DNA from: JAFEBO01 sp044221315 | Lineage (GTDB): Bacteria > Planctomycetota > Phycisphaerae > Phycisphaerales > UBA1924 | Assembly (NCBI GenBank): GCA_044221315.1 | Contig: JBGAPK010000010.1 | Location: 67,309 to 131,308 of the forward strand | DNA: 64,000 nt | Reading direction: 5' to 3' | Shown: positions 54,746-62,685 of the stretch, one piece after another | Position numbering within the stretch: the first letter of the stretch is position 1 | Layout: each line of letters starts with the position of its first letter | Position numbers and translations under genes: made by a program | Notes under the pieces: model-generated | The model's database searches: none | Told to the model about the DNA's origin: nothing | Seen by the model: the letters and a program-made list of their open reading frames with translations, nothing else

Positions 54746-55399
54746 CTATTTCTTCTGGTCGTCTTTCTTCTCGTCCTTTTTGGTTTCCTTCCCCTTGCGC
54801 ACGAATGTGACCTCCATCATCTTCTCCTCCTTGCCGCCGGCGCCGGTCCGGTAGAACGTGCTCGTGTACGTGTCCTTCCCGGTGAGCACGATCACTTCCT
54901 TGGACTTCACGATCTTCCCGTGCTCGTCCGGTTCGTTTCCGTTGAGGGTCAGCGTCTTGCCGGACGCATCCACCGAACCGGTGCCCAAGGCCATATAGGT
55001 CGAGGCCGAATCGGCCCAGACGCGCTCGAACCGCTTCTCGTACGAGTTGTACCCCATCATTCCCTTGCCGTGGAAGAACTGGCCGGCGTAACGGCCGTCG
55101 TAGTCCATCGTGAGAAATCGGCCTCCCATCTCCATTTTGCTCGTCATGGATCCCTTGTCGGATTTCTCCGAGCCTTCCGCCTTCACCTCGGCCTCCCACT
55201 CGCCCTCGAGTTTCTCCATCCACTTGTGATTCGGGCCGGGCTTCGCGAGATCGTCCGCCGCCTTGGAATCCTGCGGCTTGCCGTCGGGCGCCTTGGAGGG
55301 CGCCTTGTCCGATGGCTTTGCGGGATCGGCCAACCCCAGCATCGAGAATCCGGACAGGATCGCCCCCACCGTTGCCGCCGCAATCGTCGTCCGCTTCAT
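54746..55399 (-). CDS. Exported DUF1579 family protein
   Basis: 217 residues; SD GGAG seven bases upstream of ATG 55399; export signal TIAAATVGAILSGFSMLGLA. The domain (about 55-200) follows the DUF1579 pattern: HKWMEKLEGEWEAEVKA, GGRFLTMDYDGRYAGQFFHG, GMMGYNSYEKRFERVWADS, and SKEVIVLTGKDTYTSTFYR. The tail is a lysine/aspartate-rich stretch. The fold resembles lipocalin-like barrels; function unknown. It carries no GC tag, which marks the end of the plus-strand tagged block. Confidence 0.88.
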   Translation of the reverse strand: MKRTTIAAATVGAILSGFSMLGLADPAKPSDKAPSKAPDGKPQDSKAADDLAKPGPNHKWMEKLEGEWEAEVKAEGSEKSDKGSMTSKMEMGGRFLTMDYDGRYAGQFFHGKGMMGYNSYEKRFERVWADSASTYMALGTGSVDASGKTLTLNGNEPDEHGKIVKSKEVIVLTGKDTYTSTFYRTGAGGKEEKMMEVTFVRKGKETKKDEKKDDQKK

Positions 55400-55486
55400 G
55401 TGCTGTCTCCAAGTGTGTGGTGCCGGCGCGTCGCGAAAGAAATCCGCGGCGAGCGTCTTGCGCAGTCTAACCGATCGCCGGATCGG

Positions 55487-57019
55487 CTAGGCGTACAGCC
55501 GGTGCACCCGCAGACCCTGGCGCTCGTACACATTTCGGCGCGACCATATCTCGTTCTGGTGCAGATGCGACGAGATCACCACGTCCGTCGCTCCGATCCG
55601 CCCCACCACGTCCGGCGCCATCACGGGACGCCCGAGGAACTCCTCGCCCTGCCGCCCGGGATCGTCATCGATGAACGCCCCAATTTCGGGCAGATACTCC
55701 CGCAGAACATGCGAGAGTTCGATGCTGTGCCGCCCGGTGCCGTGGACCGCGATCGTCCGGCCTTTCAGCGAATTCATCAGCAGCCGAAGCCTCGTGTCGG
55801 CATCGTCCGGCACGGTGCCGCTGCCAACCTGTCCGGGCGCCGACGTGAACGCGGTCTTCCTGCCGGGCGGCCACCGGCGCGGTTCGTCCGACACGACCCG
55901 TTCCACGAGCGCCCCGACCGCACGCGCATGGGCCGCGATGCTGTATCGATCCTCCACCGTGCGTCTGGCCTCCCGTCCCATGCGCGCAATGTCCGTCGGG
56001 CACAGGAGTGCAACCTGCTCCGCCAGCCGCCGCCCCATCTCCGGCGCGGTTTCTTCGGTCCCAACGAGAATCCCGTTCCGCCCGTGCTCGATCACTTCCG
56101 GCGCGCCGGAATTGTCCCGCGGCACGATGCAGCAGCACGATTCGCTCATCGCCTCGAGCATCGAGACGCTCAGCCCTTCGTACCGCGATGCCAGCACAAA
56201 GATGTCGCTCTCCCGGAGCAACTCGCGCACCCTTTCCGGAGACGCCCCCGGCACCCGCCGGAATGTCCGCGCGGCGCCGGCGGGACGCTCCGCGATCGCC
56301 CGGTCGATGTCCGGCGCCGCGGGCCCGTCGCCGACCAGTGTCAGCGTGTGCTTCCGCCCCCCGGCCGCCAGTTCATCCGACATCGCGATGAGCGCGCCGG
56401 TCCGTTTGACGCTCTCCTCCATGCGCCCTGTATAGATGATGCGGATCGGTCCCCGCTCCAGAATCGTCGCCCGTTCCGGCCCGATCTCCACTCCGCTCGG
56501 AATGTGCCGCACGTCGGCGGCGCGCGCCGGAATCTGCTCGCGGAGCACGTCGCACAGCGCTCCGCTGACGCCCACGACAGCGCTCAGTGCCGGCTCGTAG
56601 TGCCCGATCACCTTGGAGTCATAAGAGTTATCGCTGTGGGCCCATCCGATCACCCGCACATCCAGGGCCAGATCCCGCGTCAGTTCAGCGCAAGCCCCGA
56701 AACAGTCGCCGAGTTGCGTCGGCAACAGCACGACCGGTCCGCCTCCCCCAATCGTCAGGACGGAATCGCGGTACGCCCGGGCAAACGGCCGGATATCGCC
56801 GTTGGCATCCTGCAGGCGCTTCAAGAGGGCCAGGTCAAACAGGCGAACGCGCGGGTCGATCGGCGCGTTCCAGCGGGGTGTGTTGGCCGGCGCCCGGTGG
56901 AGCACCAGGCCGCAGGGCCGATCTGGGCAGAGTGCGTTGACCAGGCGTACCGCCCAGCTCGTCACGCCCCCGGCGGTCAATCCGCACGGAAGAATCACCA
57001 GAATGCCCGCGTCGGTCAT
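55487..57019 (-). CDS. GT-B glycosyltransferase (family 4-like) with fused Rossmann-like C-terminal domain
   Basis: 510 residues from ATG at about 57019 (AAAGAGGG upstream; an in-frame ATG further upstream lacks an SD). The N-terminal half has the acceptor-side glycine motif LPCGLTAGGVTSWAVRL and VIGWAHSDNSYDS. The donor domain shows RIIYTGRMEESVKRTG, LTLVGDGPA and the E-x7-E motif in ASRYEGLSVSMLEAMSE. After about residue 400 a separate domain begins (GRTIAVHGTGRHSIELSHVL, IGAFIDDDPGRQGEEF, DVVISSHLHQNEIW), resembling the NAD-type Rossmann domains that accompany sugar-modifying enzymes. No signal peptide: it acts in the cytoplasm, probably on cell-envelope glycans or glycoproteins. The gene follows the 57085-57936 gene after 65 nt. 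Confidence 0.88.
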   Translation of the reverse strand: MTDAGILVILPCGLTAGGVTSWAVRLVNALCPDRPCGLVLHRAPANTPRWNAPIDPRVRLFDLALLKRLQDANGDIRPFARAYRDSVLTIGGGGPVVLLPTQLGDCFGACAELTRDLALDVRVIGWAHSDNSYDSKVIGHYEPALSAVVGVSGALCDVLREQIPARAADVRHIPSGVEIGPERATILERGPIRIIYTGRMEESVKRTGALIAMSDELAAGGRKHTLTLVGDGPAAPDIDRAIAERPAGAARTFRRVPGASPERVRELLRESDIFVLASRYEGLSVSMLEAMSESCCCIVPRDNSGAPEVIEHGRNGILVGTEETAPEMGRRLAEQVALLCPTDIARMGREARRTVEDRYSIAAHARAVGALVERVVSDEPRRWPPGRKTAFTSAPGQVGSGTVPDDADTRLRLLMNSLKGRTIAVHGTGRHSIELSHVLREYLPEIGAFIDDDPGRQGEEFLGRPVMAPDVVGRIGATDVVISSHLHQNEIWSRRNVYERQGLRVHRLYA

Positions 57020-57084
57020 GCCCTCTTTGTCGGCGCTTGCCCGCCCCGGCCTCAAGCCCGCCGTCGTGTTTCGTGGCAGCGCCC

Positions 57085-57936
57085 CTACGGCACCTCTGTC
57101 ACGCACTCAACCGCCATTTCTCCGTCTTCGAGCCGCACTCCCAGCACGCGGACAAATCTGCCGTCCTCCAGTTTCAAGCCCGACTTGAGCAGCGGCGCCC
57201 TGCCCGTGGCGACGGACAGAATCCCGTTTCTTTCCGCCTTTCCCATTCCGTCGCCCCCGAGCAGTTCCCATCCTCCGATCGACACCGGCAGGGACAGCCT
57301 GCCCACTCCCGCCCTCGTTCCGACCAGCCACGCATTTCCCCCTTCAATCCGCACGCCGGCAGAGACGCTGACCACCCTGCCCTCCCCGCGGGCGCCCACA
57401 GAGGCGCCGACGTACGCCCTGCCCGCATCGAAGTGCGCCTGCAGTTCGCTGATGTCCGCCGGTAGCCGCACCGGCGGATCGCGATTGGCCAACCACTCCG
57501 CCAGTTTCACCGCGAGCCACGCCGTCGCATCGTTCTCGGAGATCCGGATCGTCCACGGTTCACCCGTCGCTCGCGGCCCCTGACCGCTGCCCTCGCGCGG
57601 CTCGCCCCGGAATCGGTACGCCTCGGTGATCACCCGATTCTCAACCCGCTGGGCCAGACGTCTGATCTCGGGATCCCTCGGATCGGCAGGATGAAACCAG
57701 CCGGGAGCCGGGATAGTGAGCAGATACAGGATCAGCGCGGTCAGAAACAGCGCGGCGATGGTCCAGACGCCGGCCATCGCCCATCGGCCGCGCCTTCCCC
57801 GGGCCGAACGCCGGGCCGCCCGACCCAGCATGAGGGCTTTCGCCCAGCCGGAAGCGGCAAATCCCGCGGCGCGATGCGGCGCGCCGGGCTGGTCGTATGG
57901 GGAGAGATTTAGGCGGCTGGTCCCATCCCGGAACAT
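57085..57936 (-). CDS. Single-pass membrane hypothetical protein
   Basis: About 283 residues if started at ATG 57936, or about 248 from ATG 57831; no clear SD separates them, and starts further upstream would run into the terminator at 57987. A basic stretch (LGRAARRSARGRRGRW) precedes one transmembrane segment (MAGVWTIAALFLTALILYLL), so most of the protein (about 190 residues) lies outside. That part has WTIRISENDATAWLAVKLAEW, DISELQAHFDAGRAYVGASV and VSVSAGVRIEGGNAWL, which suggests a lipid- or ligand-binding beta fold. I do not recognise the family. No tag. Possibly an operon with the glycosyltransferase. Confidence 0.75.
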   Translation of the reverse strand: MFRDGTSRLNLSPYDQPGAPHRAAGFAASGWAKALMLGRAARRSARGRRGRWAMAGVWTIAALFLTALILYLLTIPAPGWFHPADPRDPEIRRLAQRVENRVITEAYRFRGEPREGSGQGPRATGEPWTIRISENDATAWLAVKLAEWLANRDPPVRLPADISELQAHFDAGRAYVGASVGARGEGRVVSVSAGVRIEGGNAWLVGTRAGVGRLSLPVSIGGWELLGGDGMGKAERNGILSVATGRAPLLKSGLKLEDGRFVRVLGVRLEDGEMAVECVTEVP

Positions 57937-57986
57937 GGAACGAGAGTATCGAACCCCGGAGGCGACGCGTCGCCCCCGGCGGTTAG

Positions 57987-58013
57987 AGAAAAAGGGCCCC
58001 TTTCGGGGCCCTT
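57987..58013 (-). terminator. Rho-independent terminator after the 58044-60314 gene
   Basis: On the minus strand AAGGGCCCC and GGGGCCCTT pair around GAAA, followed by TTTTCTC. It separates the tagged block from the untagged membrane-protein gene. Confidence 0.88.
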
Positions 58014-58043
58014 GATCTGGTTGCGCATCAACCACCCTTTGGA

Positions 58044-60314
58044 TCAGAAGCAGACGAGCGTGTCGTACGCCTGGGAGAACATGACGAAGTCCGAATCGTC
58101 GGTGAGGGTATCGAAGTTCAGGTCACCGGCGATGTTCGTCAGGTCGTTGTAGTACTTCGCGAAGAAGACGAAGTCGTTATCGTCCACGCCGCCGTCGCCG
58201 TTGAAGTCGGACGGGCAACCGCCGCTCGGGCCGCGGTTGTTGCTGTCCAAGGTGATGACAGCGGTCAAGCTGCTCCCGCGGGTGCTGCGGGCGCCCCAAC
58301 GCTCGTTGGCGAAGAAAGCGGTGCCCATGGTGACGGCCAGGTAGTACTGGTCGGCCGAGAGCGATCCGCCGTTCTGGTTGTTGAGGGGCAGGCCGAGGGT
58401 GGTCTGGCTCGGGTCCAGCGGGGTCTGGCCGCGGCTGGCAGCCGTGCCGTACGACAGCTGAGCGAACGAACCGCCGCAACCCCAGGGGCCGTCGCCGCCG
58501 CCGTTGTTGTCGTTGAAACCAGCGCCGGCGTAGCTGATGCTGCTGGCGTTGGCAAGGAATCCGTTGTTGTTGTAGAGGCAGAAGTTCCACTCGCCGACAA
58601 CCGACGAACCGGGCTGGGTAATGTCCATGTAGGTCACATCCGACAGCTCGCTGCCGTCGCTCTGGTTGAACTGATTGGTCGTCGGGAGATTGTTGGTCAG
58701 CGAGAAGCGGACGAACTGAGCGACGCGGGCCGGCACGCTGATGCTCGGCGTGGTGATCGCGGTGCCCGAGAGCACGCCCGCGTCGGTGCCGGTCAGGAGA
58801 GCCGGCGAAACGGCCGGGCCGGCGGGGATGGTCTTCTGGTTGTTGCCGTTGATGTTGAGGCTGAAGTTCACGGTCGCGCCCGGATCGACGCCCGCGACGG
58901 ACCAGCCGTCACCGAAACCAGCGCCGTTGAGTGCGACGGCGATGTAGTATTGACCGGCCGGCAGGATGCCTTCCTGGCCGGAATACTGATCGCCCGCGCC
59001 CACGCCGGCACGCCTGGCCACGCCGTAGGAGATCTGGAAGTTGTCGTCGCCGTTGGCCGAGGGATGGACCGGGTCGGGGCCGTCGCCGCGGCTTTCCGCG
59101 ACGTCAAACACGGCCGAGTCCGGCGTGTAGACGGCGAAGGAGGTGGGCTGATCAGAGCCTTCCGTGTCGATGTCGAGGAAGGTGGTCTGGGCGTAGCTGA
59201 TCTCGTACTTGGTGTTGAAGGAGTACCAGCGGTACTGGGCGGCCGTGCTGAGCGTGCCGGGCATCTGCTGAACGCCGTCACCCAGGAAGCCACCGCCGTC
59301 ATTCAGGTTGGTCGCGCCGCCCGGGAAGGGGGGCGAATCAATCTGGCCGACGAGCCCGAAGACGTACGACAGCGTCTGGCCGGTCTGAACGGTCGCGGTG
59401 TTGTTGTTGATGAAGCGGAGCTCGTTGACGCCCGAGGCCGGCACCGACGAGTGGGCCAAGGACTGACCGGTGAAGATGCCGTCAAAGTTGGAGTCGCGTC
59501 CGTAGGCGGGGTTCGAATACCCGGGTGCCGCCGGATTGCCGGCGAAGGCCAGATCCGAGACCAGGATGTTCACCGGCGAAGCACCGATGACGTGGCCGGG
59601 CTGGCTGATCTTGGCGGCCGTGTTGTTGCCGAAGAACCAGTAGGTGTTGGTCGCGACCTTGTTGACCTGGAAGAGGTTGGTGGTGGTGAGGGGCGCCGTT
59701 CCGGGAGTGCCCGGTTCGACGAAAGCGCCCTCGAGCCAGAGGGACGACTCGCTGGCCGGCATCTCGACCGTGCTGGGCAGGAGGAAGAAGCCGGTACGGG
59801 TCGTGAAGCCGGGGCAGATGTTGGTATCAAAGCCGGTGACGGTGAGCGTGTAGTACGGCGTGGCGTCGCTGGCGATCATGCTGCCCAAGGCGGGAAGGCC
59901 GCCAAAGTCGGCCTGGCTCGGGCTGTAGAACGAGAAACGCATGTCCCACGTGGCAGCGGAGGCCGTCAGGCCGTAGGAGTACTCCATGCCGGAGATCGTG
60001 CGCGTGCCGACGTAAGAGGGGCCGTACGGCCCGTTGGCAAGCGAGATGTCCTCGAGGATGTGCGAGCAGTTCGCCAACGAACCCGCCTGATTAACGAAGG
60101 CCGCGGAGGCCCCGTCGTAGACGATGACGTTGATGGCGCGATCGCCAAACGCGTCCTGAACGCGATGGCTGAGAAACGAATCGCCCTTGTCGATGAGCAC
60201 CTTGCCGGGCGTCCGGCTGGAAACCTGATCGACCTCGTCCGCAAACGCCGCCCCAACCGTGCAGGCTGCGCCGGCCGCGGCGGCCAGAACCAAACCATAC
60301 TTCTTCCGATCCAT
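58044..60314 (-). CDS. Large secreted PPC-like domain protein with GC tag (paralogue 1)
   Basis: 756 residues from ATG 60314 (SD GGGAGG; signal peptide VLAAAAGAACTVGAAFADE). The N-terminal half (NVIVYDGASAAFVNQAGS, MEYSYGLTASAATWDMRFSF) is unlike anything I can name. Two related domains follow (about 390-520 and 570-690), each with TFLDIDTEGSDQPTSFAVY or DVTYMDITQPGSS, an 'LSYG' turn, and GQYYIAVALNGAGFGDGW or DQYYLAVTMGTAFFANERW. This is the pattern of pre-peptidase C-terminal (PPC/DVUA0089-like) domains. The tag is the two-cysteine subtype (loop DFNGDGGVDDND, linker LTNIAGDLNFDT) and ends in Phe (DTLVCF). A close paralogue lies at 62686, beyond the nuclease gene. Confidence 0.87.
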   Translation of the reverse strand: MDRKKYGLVLAAAAGAACTVGAAFADEVDQVSSRTPGKVLIDKGDSFLSHRVQDAFGDRAINVIVYDGASAAFVNQAGSLANCSHILEDISLANGPYGPSYVGTRTISGMEYSYGLTASAATWDMRFSFYSPSQADFGGLPALGSMIASDATPYYTLTVTGFDTNICPGFTTRTGFFLLPSTVEMPASESSLWLEGAFVEPGTPGTAPLTTTNLFQVNKVATNTYWFFGNNTAAKISQPGHVIGASPVNILVSDLAFAGNPAAPGYSNPAYGRDSNFDGIFTGQSLAHSSVPASGVNELRFINNNTATVQTGQTLSYVFGLVGQIDSPPFPGGATNLNDGGGFLGDGVQQMPGTLSTAAQYRWYSFNTKYEISYAQTTFLDIDTEGSDQPTSFAVYTPDSAVFDVAESRGDGPDPVHPSANGDDNFQISYGVARRAGVGAGDQYSGQEGILPAGQYYIAVALNGAGFGDGWSVAGVDPGATVNFSLNINGNNQKTIPAGPAVSPALLTGTDAGVLSGTAITTPSISVPARVAQFVRFSLTNNLPTTNQFNQSDGSELSDVTYMDITQPGSSVVGEWNFCLYNNNGFLANASSISYAGAGFNDNNGGGDGPWGCGGSFAQLSYGTAASRGQTPLDPSQTTLGLPLNNQNGGSLSADQYYLAVTMGTAFFANERWGARSTRGSSLTAVITLDSNNRGPSGGCPSDFNGDGGVDDNDFVFFAKYYNDLTNIAGDLNFDTLTDDSDFVMFSQAYDTLVCF

Positions 60315-60756
60315 GCGATACCTCCCTGACAAAAAGTGCCCCCGAGAGTTCGGAGAACAAAGAAAAGTTTCGACGCGAAGACCTAGTGATACCACGAGTT
60401 CGGCCCGGATTGTACTTAGAACCGGTAGAATTTCCAAAAATACTTTCGGTTCTAGTTGAGGTTTGGGTTGGATTTGGGGTTATCCGGGACCGTCGGCCCG
60501 CCCCGGGTGCGTTCCGCCGCAAGAATCAACAAGAACGATGGCCGGAGAAGGGCTGGCTCCCTCCCGCGAGCGCGGGGTCATTGCGCCTCATGCTGGGCGT
60601 TCGCGGACCTCGCCCCGGCTGAAGCGACGCGCCGAATCCGACCGACGAAACGTCCGCGGCGGAAATTGGCCGGCGGCATCGGCAACGCGGCCCATGAAAA
60701 AAACCGGCCCCTGCCGGAGCCGGAATGTTATTTGGAATTGGCGAGGCCCGCGGGCG
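60315..60756. other. 442-bp intergenic region upstream of the 58044-60314 gene
   Basis: Holds the SD and presumed promoter of the minus-strand gene (a TATCAC box near 60390 without a clear -35) and the terminator of the nuclease gene at 60697-60723. The stretch 60430-60690 shows no gene, repeat or RNA that I recognise. Confidence 0.5.
60697..60723 (-). terminator. Rho-independent terminator after the endonuclease I gene
   Basis: On the minus strand CCGGCTCC and GGGGCCGG (one G-U) pair around GGCA and are followed by seven T residues. Confidence 0.88.
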
Positions 60757-62499
60757 TTACGGGCACAGGAAGGCGTCGTACGCCGCGGCGAACAGCACGA
60801 AATCGCTGTCTTCCACCACGCCGTCGTCGTTCAGATCCGACGGACAGCCGGAGGGCATCGACGGATCCTGGCAGTCGAAGATGTCGTAGGCCGCGGCGAA
60901 GATCACAAAGTCGGTGTCGTCCACCTGCTGATCGCCGTTGAGGTCGCCCGGGCAATTCGCGACGATCGTGCCCAGCACGGTCAGCGTCAGGCTCGGACGC
61001 GCGATCGCGCCGGGCAGGTTCTGGTCGCTGGTCGCGATCGTGTAGACCACCTGGTAACCGCCGGCGGGCTGCGAGCTGTCGAGCGACACCTGGGCCGGCA
61101 GCACGCCGCCCTCGCCGAGATTGCCCGCAACTCCCAGGGTGGACGAGATGACGCTGGTGGAAGAGACGGGTGTTCCCACGCCCGAGACAGAGTCGACATC
61201 CAGCCCGGCGGTCAGCCCCGGCGTGGAGGACCGGTTGTAGACCGAGACGGGCAGCGTGTGCAGGCCCGAGTTTCTCGCGATCGACCCGAAGTCGATGGTC
61301 GTGCTGGTCAGTGTGCTGCCGCTGGCGAGCGATGGCGAGGCGTGGTCCAGGATCGTGCCGGTGACGGCGATCGTGTCGTTGCCGTCGGCGACGCCCTGTC
61401 CGGCGCCGGCGCTCGTGAGGTCGGTGTTGTCAACCGTGATGGCGCCGGAATAGGCGCCGATTCCGGAGGTCGTCACGCCGACGTTGAGCGTGCGCGAGCC
61501 GGCGTTGTAGACGAAGGCCTGACGCGGACCCGCCTGCGCGCAGGTCGCGGCTCCCGAGACCGAAATATCAAATGTCGTGGGGGTCGACCCGGTCTTGTTG
61601 AGCGTGACGTTCTGCGTGCCGAAGGCGGGCGCGCCGGTGATCACCGGGCCGAAGACCACGTTCGCGACGGAAGACCCGTCGGCCGCCGGCGTCGCGACCG
61701 AGAGCATCGAGTCGTTCGGGGTCGGGCCCCAGATCGCCCAGACCCACTCCGGGTGATCAACGTACGGGTTGCGGTTGTTCTGGTAATGGAGCGGGTTGAG
61801 CGAACTGTCGAAGACGGTCTGGTTGCGCTTGCGCTCGCGCGTGTCGGCGGGATACTGATAGTGCCACTGCAGCAGGTAGGACAGTTTTCCCATTTTGGAA
61901 ATGCCCGTGCCCCAGCCCGAATCGGCGATCACGAAATTTCCCGCCGTGATCGAGCCGGCCGGATCTCCGTACCTGGTTGCGGCGTAGAAGATCACTCGCG
62001 AACATTCGCCCCGGTATTGAATGGGAGAGCCGGCCATGGTCGGGTCCCACAGCCCGGCATCGAGCCCGTAGGGCTTGTTGCCGCGCGAGGAGTTCACGCT
62101 GTTGCTGCACGGGCGCAGCATGTGAAGGTCGCTGTACTGAGGGGCCGACGTGGAGGTGTTGCCGTAACTCTCGGGCCAGGTATGCTCACGATTCCACGTC
62201 ACGCCGGAGTCCCACGCGAGCGGCACCGATGCTCCGTTGTACACCTGGATGAGATTGAGGATGTTGTTGGGATCGGGGTCGGTGACCGGCAGGCCGTAGC
62301 GGGCGTCGCCGTAGTCTCGTGAGATAAAGCCGGCGCTGATCGCGGTGCGGATGCTCGCCTTGAGCGTCGCGCCGGTGCCTGTCACGCCGCTGTAGTAGTT
62401 GGGCGGCGGGTCGTACGGGTCGGCCAGCGCGATTCCGGCGCCGAGCATCAGCACCATCGCGAATCCAAACTTCCGAGCCGTGTCCTTTGCCTGGTTCAT
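60757..62499 (-). CDS. Secreted endonuclease I family nuclease with GC tag
   Basis: 580 residues from ATG 62499; ATG 62514 is an alternative. Signal peptide FGFAMVLMLGAGIALADPY. The nuclease domain (about 30-245) carries the endonuclease I (EndA/NucM) signatures: NREHTWPES with His106, YSDLHMLRP, NSVNSSRGNKPYG, ECSRVIFYAATRYGD and QNNRNPYVDHPEW. These are His-Me finger, metal-dependent non-specific DNases/RNases that act outside the cytoplasm. Two beta domains of the choice-of-anchor type (DISVSGAATCA and SIARNSGLHTLPVSVYN) lead to a standard tag (linker CQDPSMPSGC, end DAFLCP). It probably recovers nucleotides or digests matrix DNA at the surface. Confidence 0.93.
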   Translation of the reverse strand: MNQAKDTARKFGFAMVLMLGAGIALADPYDPPPNYYSGVTGTGATLKASIRTAISAGFISRDYGDARYGLPVTDPDPNNILNLIQVYNGASVPLAWDSGVTWNREHTWPESYGNTSTSAPQYSDLHMLRPCSNSVNSSRGNKPYGLDAGLWDPTMAGSPIQYRGECSRVIFYAATRYGDPAGSITAGNFVIADSGWGTGISKMGKLSYLLQWHYQYPADTRERKRNQTVFDSSLNPLHYQNNRNPYVDHPEWVWAIWGPTPNDSMLSVATPAADGSSVANVVFGPVITGAPAFGTQNVTLNKTGSTPTTFDISVSGAATCAQAGPRQAFVYNAGSRTLNVGVTTSGIGAYSGAITVDNTDLTSAGAGQGVADGNDTIAVTGTILDHASPSLASGSTLTSTTIDFGSIARNSGLHTLPVSVYNRSSTPGLTAGLDVDSVSGVGTPVSSTSVISSTLGVAGNLGEGGVLPAQVSLDSSQPAGGYQVVYTIATSDQNLPGAIARPSLTLTVLGTIVANCPGDLNGDQQVDDTDFVIFAAAYDIFDCQDPSMPSGCPSDLNDDGVVEDSDFVLFAAAYDAFLCP

Positions 62500-62632
62500 T
62501 GTCTCGTCTCTCATTGCGCCGAGTGCAAATACGTGCCACGACCGTGGTTACAACAGGGGCGGATTCTTGGCACTCTCGGCCACAGAAAGTTCCGTCCCCC
62601 GCGTTCCGCGGTTCGCCCGGCGATGCCAGATC

Positions 62633-62662
62633 AAAGAAAAGGGGCCCTCTTTCGAGAGCCCC
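62633..62662 (-). terminator. Rho-independent terminator after the right-edge paralogue
   Basis: On the minus strand GGGGCTCTC pairs with GAGGGCCCC (one G-U) around GAAA, followed by TTTTCTTT. It resembles the terminator of the paralogue at 57987-58013. Confidence 0.85.
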
Positions 62663-62685
62663 TGATTGAGGTGCTTCAGGTGTTA

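Noticed and set aside
58003..58035. Upstream start of the 57085 gene near 58035
   Set aside because: It would place the start inside the terminator hairpin of the preceding transcription unit (57987-58013) and lacks an SD.
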